The notes below the pieces were generated by a model that made no database searches, had not been told where the DNA came from, and saw only the letters and a list, made by a program, of their open reading frames with translations. Shown one piece after another: positions 1 through 5,644 of a DNA stretch of 5,644 nt. This stretch comes from Xanthobacteraceae bacterium (GTDB taxonomy: Bacteria; Pseudomonadota; Alphaproteobacteria; Rhizobiales; Xanthobacteraceae): contig JASHYD010000486.1 of assembly GCA_030043175.1 (NCBI GenBank), positions 1 through 5,644 of the forward strand, given 5' to 3'. Each line of letters begins with the position of its first letter. Positions within the stretch are counted from its first letter, which is position 1. Made by a program: the position numbers and the translations under genes.

Positions 1-31
1 CCTCCCAGAGGCTCGCAACCGAGGACCATTT

Positions 32-670
32 TCATTGCCGTTCTTGGTATCCTGCGTCTGTTGATGCAGACGGCGTTGTATGGGGGTGGACAGCCACCAA
101 CTCATCGATTCGGCTCGCGACCGATTGGACATTTCCTGAAGCTGGGCCACACCCGCAATGGATCATCCGCACTTCGCAGGCCGGCATCGCCTCGCGCAGC
201 GAGCTGCGGAGCTCATCAACATCCAGGATGCCACGCGCCGTGCGGGTGTTGGCAACCGTTGTCACCGGGGTCACGATATCGGTCACCGGTTCGTTGCCGA
301 TAACGGCCGCACGCGCCTTTTTCTAATTGCGGCAGCCCGTTGAGCTCTGCGGCGCTCCTTGGCGTCGGTGTCGGAGTCATTGTCTGGATTCAGCAGATCA
401 TCAGGGATCGAGACAACAAGCACAACCGGATTCAAATCAGGTTGCACGGCCCCACTGTGCGCGGCGAGATCGCACGGCGCCGCGGTCGCGTTAGCTCGCC
501 GCAGCGACCTGCAACGCAGGCCGAAGGATGGCATCGGAGCATCGCCAGGCCAGTCTCATGCTGACCGCACGCTCGTTGACCGCAGTGCGGCGGGTCACGA
601 ACAAGCCGCCGACACCATGTGGGAGCATGCTGCCGAGCGTCACCGCCGTCCGCCACGAAAGACTTAACAT
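32..670 (-). pseudogene. Possible decayed minus-strand gene, frame broken twice
   Basis: I do not recognise a family. Reading the minus strand from the ATG at 670, one frame stays open to a TAA at 491-493 (59 residues, starting MLSLSWRTAV). A second frame is open from 534 to a TGA at 283-285 and contains a charged stretch (SIPDDLLNPDNDSDTDAKER). The first frame reopens after a TAG at 323-325 and runs to a TGA at 32-34 (VTDIVTPVTTVANTRTARG and onward). By eye, third positions are G/C-rich in each open piece. A +1 shift near 495 and a -1 shift in the five-A run (T's at 318-322 on the plus strand) would join all three into one product of roughly 210 residues. The shifts compensate each other, as expected for an old coding track, but there is no Shine-Dalgarno site at 670, and chance ORFs in GC-rich DNA are a real alternative. 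The last two ORFs also overlap by GTGA (283-286). Confidence 0.25.
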
Positions 671-696
671 TTGATGAAATGTTAATTTATGTTAAT
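664..696. promoter_or_regulatory. AT-rich operator-like block: perfect inverted repeat plus extra half-site
   Basis: TTAACATTT (664-672) and AAATGTTAA (677-685) form a perfect 9-bp inverted repeat with a 4-bp centre. The half-site ATGTTAAT occurs again ten bases on (679-686 and 689-696), one helical turn, so three copies of ATGTTAA lie on one face of the DNA. The block is strikingly AT-rich compared with its GC-rich surroundings. This is the usual form of a binding site for a dimeric transcription regulator. No T-tract follows, so a terminator is unlikely. The protein that binds is unknown, and the possible target is either the decayed minus-strand track beginning at 670 or something on the plus side. 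Confidence 0.45.
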
Positions 697-1113
697 GTGG
701 GAGGCGCTCGGCTACCCCCGTATCCGCGCCGCGCGTAGGCCCGGCTTCCCCACTCTCACCCCGATCCCGCGGAAGCTGGGGCCACTTCGCGCACATCTCG
801 CCTTAATAGGCGATCGGAGGGCAGTCCAAACCGCACCCCGACGAGTTACACCCCGGGCTGCATGCGCGGCGATGTTCTGCGCCGTTACGTCCTCAAGTCC
901 CCGCCGATCTTGGATGGTCCCGCACGCCCGGTGCCAATTGTTAGGAGGTGATGCAAATGACGTTCGCCCCAGATGTTCATTCGTTCCGGCTGATACGGAA
1001 TTTCCGGTGCGCTGACCACCTGTCGCACCGGGTTGGCCGGGTGCCACGTAGGCGTAAAGAAAAAGCGCTAGCGGGGCCCTCAATCTTGTGTGGCTGCTCG
1101 CTAGCAGCGAAGC
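671..1113. other. Stretch without a confident gene
   Basis: Opposed ORFs fill this stretch (plus 689-1015, minus 712-1083), but neither shows a ribosome binding site, domain or signal peptide. A short hairpin (TCGCC/GGCGA, loop TTAATA) lies near 798-813. The one strong translation signal is the Shine-Dalgarno site at 943-952, described separately. A 6-bp hairpin, GCTGCT/AGCAGC (1093-1098 with 1103-1108), lies just past the end of the small secreted-protein gene. It has no T-run, so it is at most a weak terminator. Confidence 0.4.
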
Positions 1114-1199
1114 TTACCGCCGTTCCGACGACGGGCTGCCTGGCCTCAATCCCATGCATTCCCTCATGTATTCAATACGGCCGGTCTGGCCGGGGATGA
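957..1199 (+). CDS. Doubtful small ORF behind a near-perfect Shine-Dalgarno site
   Basis: AGGAGGTGAT at 943-952 is complementary to the 3' end of 16S rRNA over ten bases and stands eight bases (from GGAGG) before an ATG at 957. The ORF would encode 80 residues beginning MTFAPDVHSFRLIRNF. It is rich in arginine and cysteine and has no recognisable domain, membrane segment or signal peptide. Its last third lies antisense to the better supported secreted-protein gene at 1114-1338, which argues against the full length being real. It may be the surviving start of a decayed gene, with only the first 30 to 40 codons ancestral, or the ribosome site may be a coincidence. I cannot assign a function. 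Confidence 0.2.
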   Translation: MTFAPDVHSFRLIRNFRCADHLSHRVGRVPRRRKEKALAGPSILCGCSLAAKLTAVPTTGCLASIPCIPSCIQYGRSGRG

Positions 1200-1338
1200 G
1201 GCCTATATCGTGCGCCGCGCAGCCCTCGAACGTCGCAAGGGTGGCCTCCGATACGGTGGTACGTTTCTTCGCCGCAGCAGCGGGTAATGCAAGCCCCACA
1301 ACAAACATTGCGGTGATTGCAAGAATTGCAATTCGCAT
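1114..1338 (-). CDS. Small secreted two-cysteine protein, unknown function
   Basis: This encodes 74 residues. Residues 1-23 are a clear Sec signal peptide: MRI, a hydrophobic core (AILAITAMFVVGLALP) and an AAAA stretch, with probable cleavage before KK at 24-25. The mature part is about 50 residues, with two cysteines (C40 and C61) framing a GLIPGQTGRIEYMREC segment. In a periplasmic protein they could form a disulfide. Short exported proteins with this G-x-x-PGQ-x-G...Y-x-x-EC-MG pattern are common hypothetical proteins in rhizobia (from memory, not searched). I chose the start at 1338 over the upstream ATG at 1365 because GGGAGGGG lies just before it and the signal peptide begins there. The gene stands alone, with a candidate promoter about 40 bp upstream. 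The function is unknown. Confidence 0.7.
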   Translation of the reverse strand: MRIAILAITAMFVVGLALPAAAAKKRTTVSEATLATFEGCAAHDIGLIPGQTGRIEYMRECMGLRPGSPSSERR

Positions 1339-1782
1339 GATCCCCTCCCAATTAGCGCTCCCCATGAGTGTGCAGGTCTAGTGTACTCTATGCGTAACAG
1401 TAAGGTCGAGGGGCTACGAAAAGCGCGCGACAGTCGACGCGGGCAAGGTAAGCACGATCACACGTAACTTTCGCCCCCGCCGTGCCGCACGGCTGGGAAC
1501 TCAGGTTAACGGCCCTGGGAGGGTGATTCCGGAACACGCGAGAAACGAGCACCCAACCCGCCTTGGCAATGCGTGCACTCTTTTTGGTTGGATTATGCGG
1601 TTGCCTACAATGTCGCCGAATTGATCACTCCTCGATACCGTTCCACTACATAACAATCGCAGGTCAGGGTGAGCCCCGAACCCAAGTATGGAGGGAGCAT
1701 CGTACAACGCTCGGTGACGGGGCCGCAGTGGCGGCCAACTTGGCAAACTTATCGATTCCCGGCCGATGAAGGCCGCAGCGGC
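1339..1782. other. Intergenic stretch between two minus-strand genes
   Basis: Apart from the ribosome site and candidate promoter of the small secreted-protein gene, nothing convincing is seen. A plus ORF at 1563-1769 (or from the ATG at 1569, MRALFLVGLCGCLQC...) and a minus ORF at 1501-1746 overlap each other, and neither has a Shine-Dalgarno site or a domain. The hydrophobic start of the plus ORF resembles a signal sequence but is not followed by a coherent mature protein. No clear terminator follows the SH3 gene that ends at 1783. Confidence 0.4.
1380..1409 (-). promoter_or_regulatory. Candidate sigma-70-type promoter for the small secreted protein
   Basis: Read on the minus strand, TCGACC (1409-1404) and TACACT (1385-1380) are separated by 18 bp. 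Each matches the -35 and -10 consensus at four of six positions. The distance to the ATG at 1338 would leave a leader of about 35 bases containing the GGGAGGGG ribosome site. Position and spacing are right, but the match is only moderate. Confidence 0.3.
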
Positions 1783-2589
1783 TTACTGCTTAGGAAGCCC
1801 GATAAGTATGCCGATGCTAACCGCGGCAGCTTGCTGTCCATTTTTTGGGTTCACACTCCAAGTCGGTTCGATAAACCAGCCCAGATTCTTAGTCGGCCAG
1901 AACATCCAATCGAGCGCAAATTCGATGCTCCAGGAATCGGCCGGTTCTGGGCCATTCAGGGACCGTGAAAATGATGGACCGGCACCAATCATGAATTCCG
2001 CGGTCGGAGAAAAGTGAAACGGCTTCTTGAAAAGAAGGTCACCGGATAATTCGGTATGTCCGGCGGTAGTGAGCGTCGTGTAGCCAAATTCTAGCTCCAG
2101 CCAATTCTCGATAGGCTCAACCTCTCCTGCAATCGTGCCCCCGAAGTTCGGACGCTCGCCATCGAGAGACCATTCCCCGGCCGCACCAATCTCCAACACA
2201 AAGCTATGCTCAGAAGAGCCGCTTTCCTCACGCTCGGGTTCCTCCTGCTCGCGAGTGGTCTTAATCTTTTGCGATGAGCCATAGTTGGCCGGCCGAACGA
2301 CGGGGACATTCGGCCGCTGCAGCACCGCTGCCTTGCCGACGTTGCGGGCGATGGCATAACCGTCTTGTCCGTTCCATGAAACCAGGCACCATCCGCCCCG
2401 GCAATCGCTAACCTCAACCATCGTTGCCTTGGGGATGAGTATTACAATCTCGCTGTCGAGTCCGGGCGCCTTTCGCAAGTTTGTTGCCCGCGTCGTAGCG
2501 ACTGGCTCGGCTGCTGCGTGAATCACCGATAGGATCACCGCAGTGCCAGCGAGTGCCCCGCATGAAAAACATGGCTTCTCTGCTCGCAT
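1783..2589 (-). CDS. Secreted SH3-domain protein with probable C-terminal outer-membrane beta-barrel
   Basis: This encodes 268 residues. Residues 1-27 form a signal peptide (hydrophobic core ALAGTAVILSVIHAAA, likely cleaved after AAA). Residues about 30-85 are a bacterial SH3 (SH3_3-like) domain: ATNLRKAPGLDSEIV, then the W-C-L-V...G-x-D-G-Y turn typical of the fold, ending near AIARNV. Such domains usually bind peptidoglycan or peptides in the periplasm. A polar linker (about 100-127, rich in E, R, Q and S) leads to about 140 residues with alternating hydrophobic and aromatic strands (for example 129-139, 161-170, 197-204, 221-231, 236-243 and 255-264), like a small outer-membrane barrel. 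It does not end in the usual terminal aromatic residue. The start at 2589 is preferred because it has GGGGAG seven bases upstream and begins the signal peptide. The frame is open to 2823, but that extension looks non-coding. A role at the cell envelope is inferred, with no known substrate. Confidence 0.8.
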   Translation of the reverse strand: MRAEKPCFSCGALAGTAVILSVIHAAAEPVATTRATNLRKAPGLDSEIVILIPKATMVEVSDCRGGWCLVSWNGQDGYAIARNVGKAAVLQRPNVPVVRPANYGSSQKIKTTREQEEPEREESGSSEHSFVLEIGAAGEWSLDGERPNFGGTIAGEVEPIENWLELEFGYTTLTTAGHTELSGDLLFKKPFHFSPTAEFMIGAGPSFSRSLNGPEPADSWSIEFALDWMFWPTKNLGWFIEPTWSVNPKNGQQAAAVSIGILIGLPKQ

Positions 2590-3643
2590 GAACTCCCCGC
2601 TAGGCGATTGCTTCTGCGCGCGGCCGATTACGACGTGGGTTCTGGTGCCGGCCCAGACCGGCCAAAGTAACTCTATCCTCAACTGACCGGAAACGAGATA
2701 TGCCTTTAACGATTGCGGAGTCCGCGCGAGACCCATCCTCTGACCCCGGATACACTGTGCCGTCAGGCAAGGACCAGGGTTTGAATTTGTGCCCGTCAGT
2801 GACGGGTAGCCGCCGCGAGCCACGGCGACCGCCGGTAACGGTCAGGAGGGCCACGATCTTTTCGCACCGCGCAGGTTTTGAGCGCTTAAGTGTCATTGAC
2901 CACAGACGCGCAGTCCGCCTTATGGGATTTGTGACAGACAAAATGGCGAAGGACGGCATTGGCCCAGTGCGCATGAGTTTCAGCCATGGGCCTACAACAC
3001 CCGAGATCACGGAGTCTAAGCGACACGCGGTACCAACAACCTGCCCACGGGCGGCACCAAGAGCTTACCAGAACCGGCTCTACGCTCGGTGCAGCATCCG
3101 AATTTGTGGCCTCCTGCCCGGGATGTTAGGCGGAGCCCAACTGATTATTATCGCCGCGTCATCGTCTCCAGGTCTTGGCCAGCGAGGATTTCCTTGTTGA
3201 TTTCCGGGTTCTTGAATTGTCGTCGTGCGCTTCCAATCCTACAAGGGTTATCTTCCGGGGAAACGCGCCCCCGTCCCACGTCGCGATCTTGTCAAGCGGT
3301 GCCGAACGCATTGAGCGTGTCGGATCGCCTGGAAGCAGCACCGGACTTCATGCGCTGCTCAACTGGCCTTCCCTCGCAGTGCGTTCGTGCTCTTCGCGTA
3401 GCTCTTTATCATATACTCGTATTCGCGCCCATCTCGGGATGGCCGTCTACTCGTTCGATTGCCAGTTTACAACCACTCGCGCTTGCAGCGCCGCGCCAGC
3501 GCTCGTTACGTTCGGAGGTATGACGCGACGTCGGCTGAGGTAGTTCGCCTCAGCGTACGCGGCGTTGCGCGCGCGTCGCAAACATTCGGACTGGCTTCGC
3601 TGTTCAGCGAGGCGGCGGAGCGACAGTGGGCCCCTAGTGACCA
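2590..3643. other. One-kilobase stretch without an intact recognisable gene
   Basis: The stretch holds several overlapping ORFs: plus 2700-3200 (166 codons), minus 2600-3010, plus 3089-3523 and plus 3175-3543. None has a strong ribosome site, domain, signal peptide or consistent codon choice. Coding-like scraps on the minus strand in different frames (see the entry at 3148-3440) suggest an eroded gene. A 14-bp palindrome, TCGCTG-TT-CAGCGA, lies near 3597-3610. The minus-strand promoter of the SH3 gene should lie just above 2589, but I could not define convincing -35 and -10 boxes there. Confidence 0.4.
3148..3440 (-). pseudogene. Minus-strand coding-like fragments ending in a double stop
   Basis: No family is recognised. 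On the minus strand, coding-like peptides follow one another in changing frames: GREYEYMIKSYAKSTNALRG within about 3370-3430, LDKIATWDGGAFPRKITLVG within about 3230-3300, and FKNPEINKEILAGQDLETMT ending at TAATAA (3145-3150). The last piece has G or C at most third positions, while the overlapping plus-strand frame does not. One-base shifts would join the last two. This resembles the decayed C-terminal part of a short protein, though random open frames could give the same picture. Confidence 0.2.
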
Positions 3644-3674
3644 CCAAGGAGCCGTGCAGCGGCCGGCTCCTTGG
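3644..3674. terminator. Strong hairpin after the NHL gene, probable terminator
   Basis: CCAAGGAGCC (3644-3653) pairs perfectly with GGCTCCTTGG (3665-3674), and one further G-C pair gives an 11-bp stem with a 9-base loop. On the minus strand it begins about 14 bases after the stop codon of the propeller gene, the right place to end that transcript, but no U-run follows it there. On the plus strand it is followed by GTTTTC and then ATTTTT, so it would work best against transcription from the left. It may serve both directions, or act as a 3' stabilising stem for the minus-strand message. Confidence 0.6.
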
Positions 3675-3688
3675 GTTTTCAATGATTT

Positions 3689-4762
3689 TTACTGCCCGAC
3701 GGGACGGAACTTGAGCACTCGACGGCCCCGGTTCTCGGCAAGATAGATATTGCCTTTGGTATCCGCAGCGATGCCGTGAATCTGGTTGAATTCCCCAGGA
3801 AGCTGCCCGACCCGTCCGAAGGACGATACCACCTTGCCGGTCTCCCGATCGATGATTTCGACCTTCGCATTGTTCTGGTTGATGTCGAAGATGTATTTCT
3901 GGTTCAGGTCCGGAGAGAACGCAAGCGCTACCACCGAGCCCCCGGTTTCCTTGACCTTGCCATCGGCCGGCGGGGTGACGGGCTTCCACGGAACCTCGAT
4001 CGTGCGTGTGAGGACGCCCATCTTGTCATAGACCTGAATGCGGGAATGCTGCCGATTGCAGACATATACCAGACCGTCACGGCCCAACGTCAGGCAGTGC
4101 ACGCTCTCCATGCCCTCCGGTTGCCACTGGCGCAGGAATTTTCCGCCGCTGTCCATCACCGCGACACGGCGATTGACGCCGGTGCCTTCACCATCAGAAA
4201 CATAGACGTCGCCATTCTGTGGATCGGTGTCGATGCTGGACGGCATGAGGAACTGCGCAGCGTTGGAATTCAGCGGCTTGCCCTTGATGGTCCCATCGTC
4301 GGAGTCTACGACCCCTTTCTTGCCGATCTGAAGCAATAGCTTGCTTCCGTCATGGGTATATTTCTGCACCATGCCGGACGGCGCGGCCGCGATCCATATA
4401 TTGTTGTCCTTATCGACGTGACAGCTATGGAGGCGTGCATCAAGCAATTTGGAATCGCCCCACGCATTGACCACATTACCGTTTGCATCGAACTCAATGA
4501 TAGGCGGAGCCATTCGCGCCGCATTCAAATCCGCCGGCGGCGCGTCCTGCCGATTGAGAATGAACACATGATCCTGGGCGTCCGTGCAGACACCGCCCAA
4601 TCCTCCGATCGTCCACTCGTTCGGCAACGGCTTGGGCCACAGCAGGTCCGGCTCGTATTTAGGCCCGCCGCTCTGAGCCCATGACGAGGGGGTACAAAGG
4701 CCGCCGGCCGCGATCGCAAGCAGTGTCACCGTGCTGGCTCTGACAAGAAGGCACATCTTCAT
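3689..4762 (-). CDS. Secreted NHL-repeat beta-propeller, related to peptidyl-alpha-hydroxyglycine lyase family
   Basis: This encodes 357 residues. Residues 1-30 are a signal peptide (hydrophobic core VTLLAIAAGGLC, likely cleaved at WAQ/SG), so the protein is periplasmic or secreted. The rest reads as NHL repeats, each with a D-x-x-G/D-N-x-(V/I)-(Y/W)-(V/I) core: about 57-97, 113-148, 174-210, 221-256, 277-318 and 326-353, enough for a six-bladed propeller. Blades with VHCLTLGRDGLVYVCNRQHS (221-240) and IHGIAADTKGNIYLAENRGR (328-347) resemble the zinc-ligand blades of the amidating lyase PAL, with H222 and H329 in the ligand positions. The first-blade ligand seems to be N70. Lyase activity is therefore uncertain, and a binding or scaffold role is equally possible. 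The start has AAAGGAAA about ten bases upstream, with a second ATG two codons in. The gene stands alone, ends before a hairpin, and has complete length for such proteins. Confidence 0.88.
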   Translation of the reverse strand: MKMCLLVRASTVTLLAIAAGGLCTPSSWAQSGGPKYEPDLLWPKPLPNEWTIGGLGGVCTDAQDHVFILNRQDAPPADLNAARMAPPIIEFDANGNVVNAWGDSKLLDARLHSCHVDKDNNIWIAAAPSGMVQKYTHDGSKLLLQIGKKGVVDSDDGTIKGKPLNSNAAQFLMPSSIDTDPQNGDVYVSDGEGTGVNRRVAVMDSGGKFLRQWQPEGMESVHCLTLGRDGLVYVCNRQHSRIQVYDKMGVLTRTIEVPWKPVTPPADGKVKETGGSVVALAFSPDLNQKYIFDINQNNAKVEIIDRETGKVVSSFGRVGQLPGEFNQIHGIAADTKGNIYLAENRGRRVLKFRPVGQ

Positions 4763-5351
4763 CTTGGGGGTTTCCTTTAATCGCCCGTCAATTCAGCGGG
4801 AATTTGCACATCGGTCGGCCGGGGATGAGCAGGTCCCTCCCGACGCCATATCTTGCCCCGTACTCGGCCCGCACTGCAACACGTGCCTGAATGAAGTCCG
4901 CACGGCGTCGAAGGTTCGCATGCTCTGGTTGTCCCTCTTCGCCCGAGCCCCACCACAGCCGAAATTGACATATGTTGGGGAAACGCGCGAGCTGGACCCG
5001 GAAGCGCCAGAGAGGCGAACGCTTCGTCGCGCCTAGCCTGCGTGGGAGTCAATCACGATCGTCATCCCGCAACGCCGCAAACAGAACCAGTTTCGCCAAG
5101 CGGCCTGAGTTCCTCCGGCCTTCGACGCGGTGCATCGAGCCGGCCTGCTCAAACGGCGTCGCCCGAATGGCCGCTGCGAGCTCACCGCACGTGCGCACCC
5201 GCGCCGAACCGGGTCACCGATCCCCGATTGAACATCCGAGGGCGTGCACTAATTTAATATAGTTCTAGCTCGCGGTCTGCGGAGCCAAAACCAGGCACGT
5301 GCGCAGTAGCGTACAGCAACGGCAGCGTATGCGTTGAAATAGGAGTGCATT
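4763..5351. other. Divergent spacer between the NHL gene and the right-edge gene
   Basis: This carries the start signals of two genes that point away from each other. Overlapping ORFs (minus 4777-5052, plus 4972-5262) have no ribosome sites or domains. A minus-strand piece at about 5049-5210 (GELAAAIRATPFEQAGSMHR and onward, to a TGA at 5049-5051) looks coding-like but has no good start. Near the right-hand gene there are an AT-rich patch with TATAGT (5258-5263, five of six -10 matches but no good -35) and the 8-bp palindrome GCACGTGC (5295-5302). The rest shows nothing clear. Confidence 0.4.
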
Positions 5352-5644
5352 ATGGCGGCTACTATGCCACTCCAAATCACGATCGATCGCGAAGTGATCA
5401 TCGCATGGGCGCAACGCAGACGAGCGCTCCCGTCGACGTATGAGGGGGACGAGCGTCCGTGGCCGCTAAAGTTCAACGTCGGCTCGATTGCGGCCGGAAT
5501 GGTAGAAATCCCTTGGGATAGGTTCTTCGAGGAGTTCGAAAGGGCCAATCTCGCTTTCGTCTATCGAGATGCCGGTCCGAATGGTGAGCTCGACGATTTC
5601 CACGAATTTGTCAATCGTGCTGCCGTGCCTGAGCTGACCGAGTC
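5352..5644 (+). CDS. Hypothetical protein, 5' part only (cut by window edge)
   Basis: The frame is open from the ATG at 5352 to the end of the window, 97 codons plus two bases, with no stop. AGGAG (5341-5345) lies six bases before the ATG and fixes the start, although an in-frame ATG at 5364 is possible. The product begins MAATMPLQITIDREVIIAWA, with no signal peptide or membrane segment, so it is probably cytoplasmic. It is acidic and aromatic-rich, with notable segments DERPWPLKF (33-41), EIPWDRFFEEFERANLAFVY (52-71) and a DD-x-HEFV stretch near 81-87. This could suit a small alpha/beta or helical protein, perhaps of a rhizobial hypothetical family. I do not recognise a domain. It is transcribed away from the minus-strand genes, possibly from the AT-rich patch around 5250-5263. 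Confidence 0.75.
   Translation, partial: MAATMPLQITIDREVIIAWAQRRRALPSTYEGDERPWPLKFNVGSIAAGMVEIPWDRFFEEFERANLAFVYRDAGPNGELDDFHEFVNRAAVPELTE

Noticed and set aside
261..289. Repeated GTCACCGG motif (261-268 and 282-289), possible operator
   Set aside because: The repeats are explained by Val-Thr codon repetition (PVTDIVTPVT) in the minus-strand track, and spacing and symmetry are poor.
712..1083. Minus ORF of 123 codons
   Set aside because: No ribosome site, domain or coherent codon preference; it competes with an opposed ORF of similar quality, so is likely a GC-rich chance frame.
1140..1160. Sigma-54-like promoter (TGGCCTCAATCCCATGCA)
   Set aside because: The GG and GC elements are 12 bases apart instead of 10, and the site lies inside a minus-strand coding region.
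1783..2823. Longer start for the SH3 gene at 2823
   Set aside because: The extra 78 residues look non-coding and would bury the signal peptide inside the protein. The start at 2589 has GGGGAG at good spacing.
3447..3989. Minus ORF of 180 codons overlapping the end of the propeller gene
   Set aside because: It is an out-of-frame shadow of the NHL-repeat gene, extended by chance into the spacer and through the hairpin.
3776..4339. Plus ORF of 187 codons inside the propeller gene
   Set aside because: It is antisense to a well-supported gene with signal peptide and repeats, and has no start signal of its own.
4777..5052. Minus ORF of 91 codons upstream of the propeller gene
   Set aside because: Cysteine- and arginine-rich composition typical of chance frames, no ribosome site, and it fills the expected promoter region.
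5249..5548. Minus ORF of 99 codons near the right edge
   Set aside because: It is antisense to the plus-strand gene starting at 5352, which has a good Shine-Dalgarno site.

Overview
The window looks like an accessory stretch of an alphaproteobacterial chromosome. A Bradyrhizobium-type rhizobium is the best guess, inferred from family resemblance of the proteins (an NHL propeller with a typical rhizobial sequence style, a small two-cysteine secreted protein, an SH3-like periplasmic protein), GC-rich third codon positions and purine-rich Shine-Dalgarno sites. No rRNA, tRNA, CRISPR array or intact insertion sequence was seen.

Layout: only about 40% of the window is covered by genes I trust. Three complete genes lie on the minus strand: a small secreted protein (1114-1338), a secreted SH3 plus probable beta-barrel protein (1783-2589) and a secreted NHL-repeat propeller (3689-4762), the last followed by a strong hairpin (3644-3674). 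A fourth gene enters on the plus strand at 5352 and runs off the right edge. All three minus-strand genes carry signal peptides, so they act outside the cytoplasm, but they are 444 to 1099 bp apart and look like separate transcription units, not an operon.

Between them are long stretches (1-1113, 1339-1782, 2590-3643, 4763-5351) with no convincing intact gene. Some hold coding-like fragments in shifting frames, as decayed genes do. The clearest is a minus-strand track from 670 to 32 that would need two compensating frameshifts. At its head is an AT-rich block with a perfect 9-bp inverted repeat and a third copy of the same half-site, the best regulatory-looking structure in the window. This mix of intact exported-protein genes and gene debris fits a genomic or symbiosis island. 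I did not find evidence strong enough to claim a new multi-gene system.
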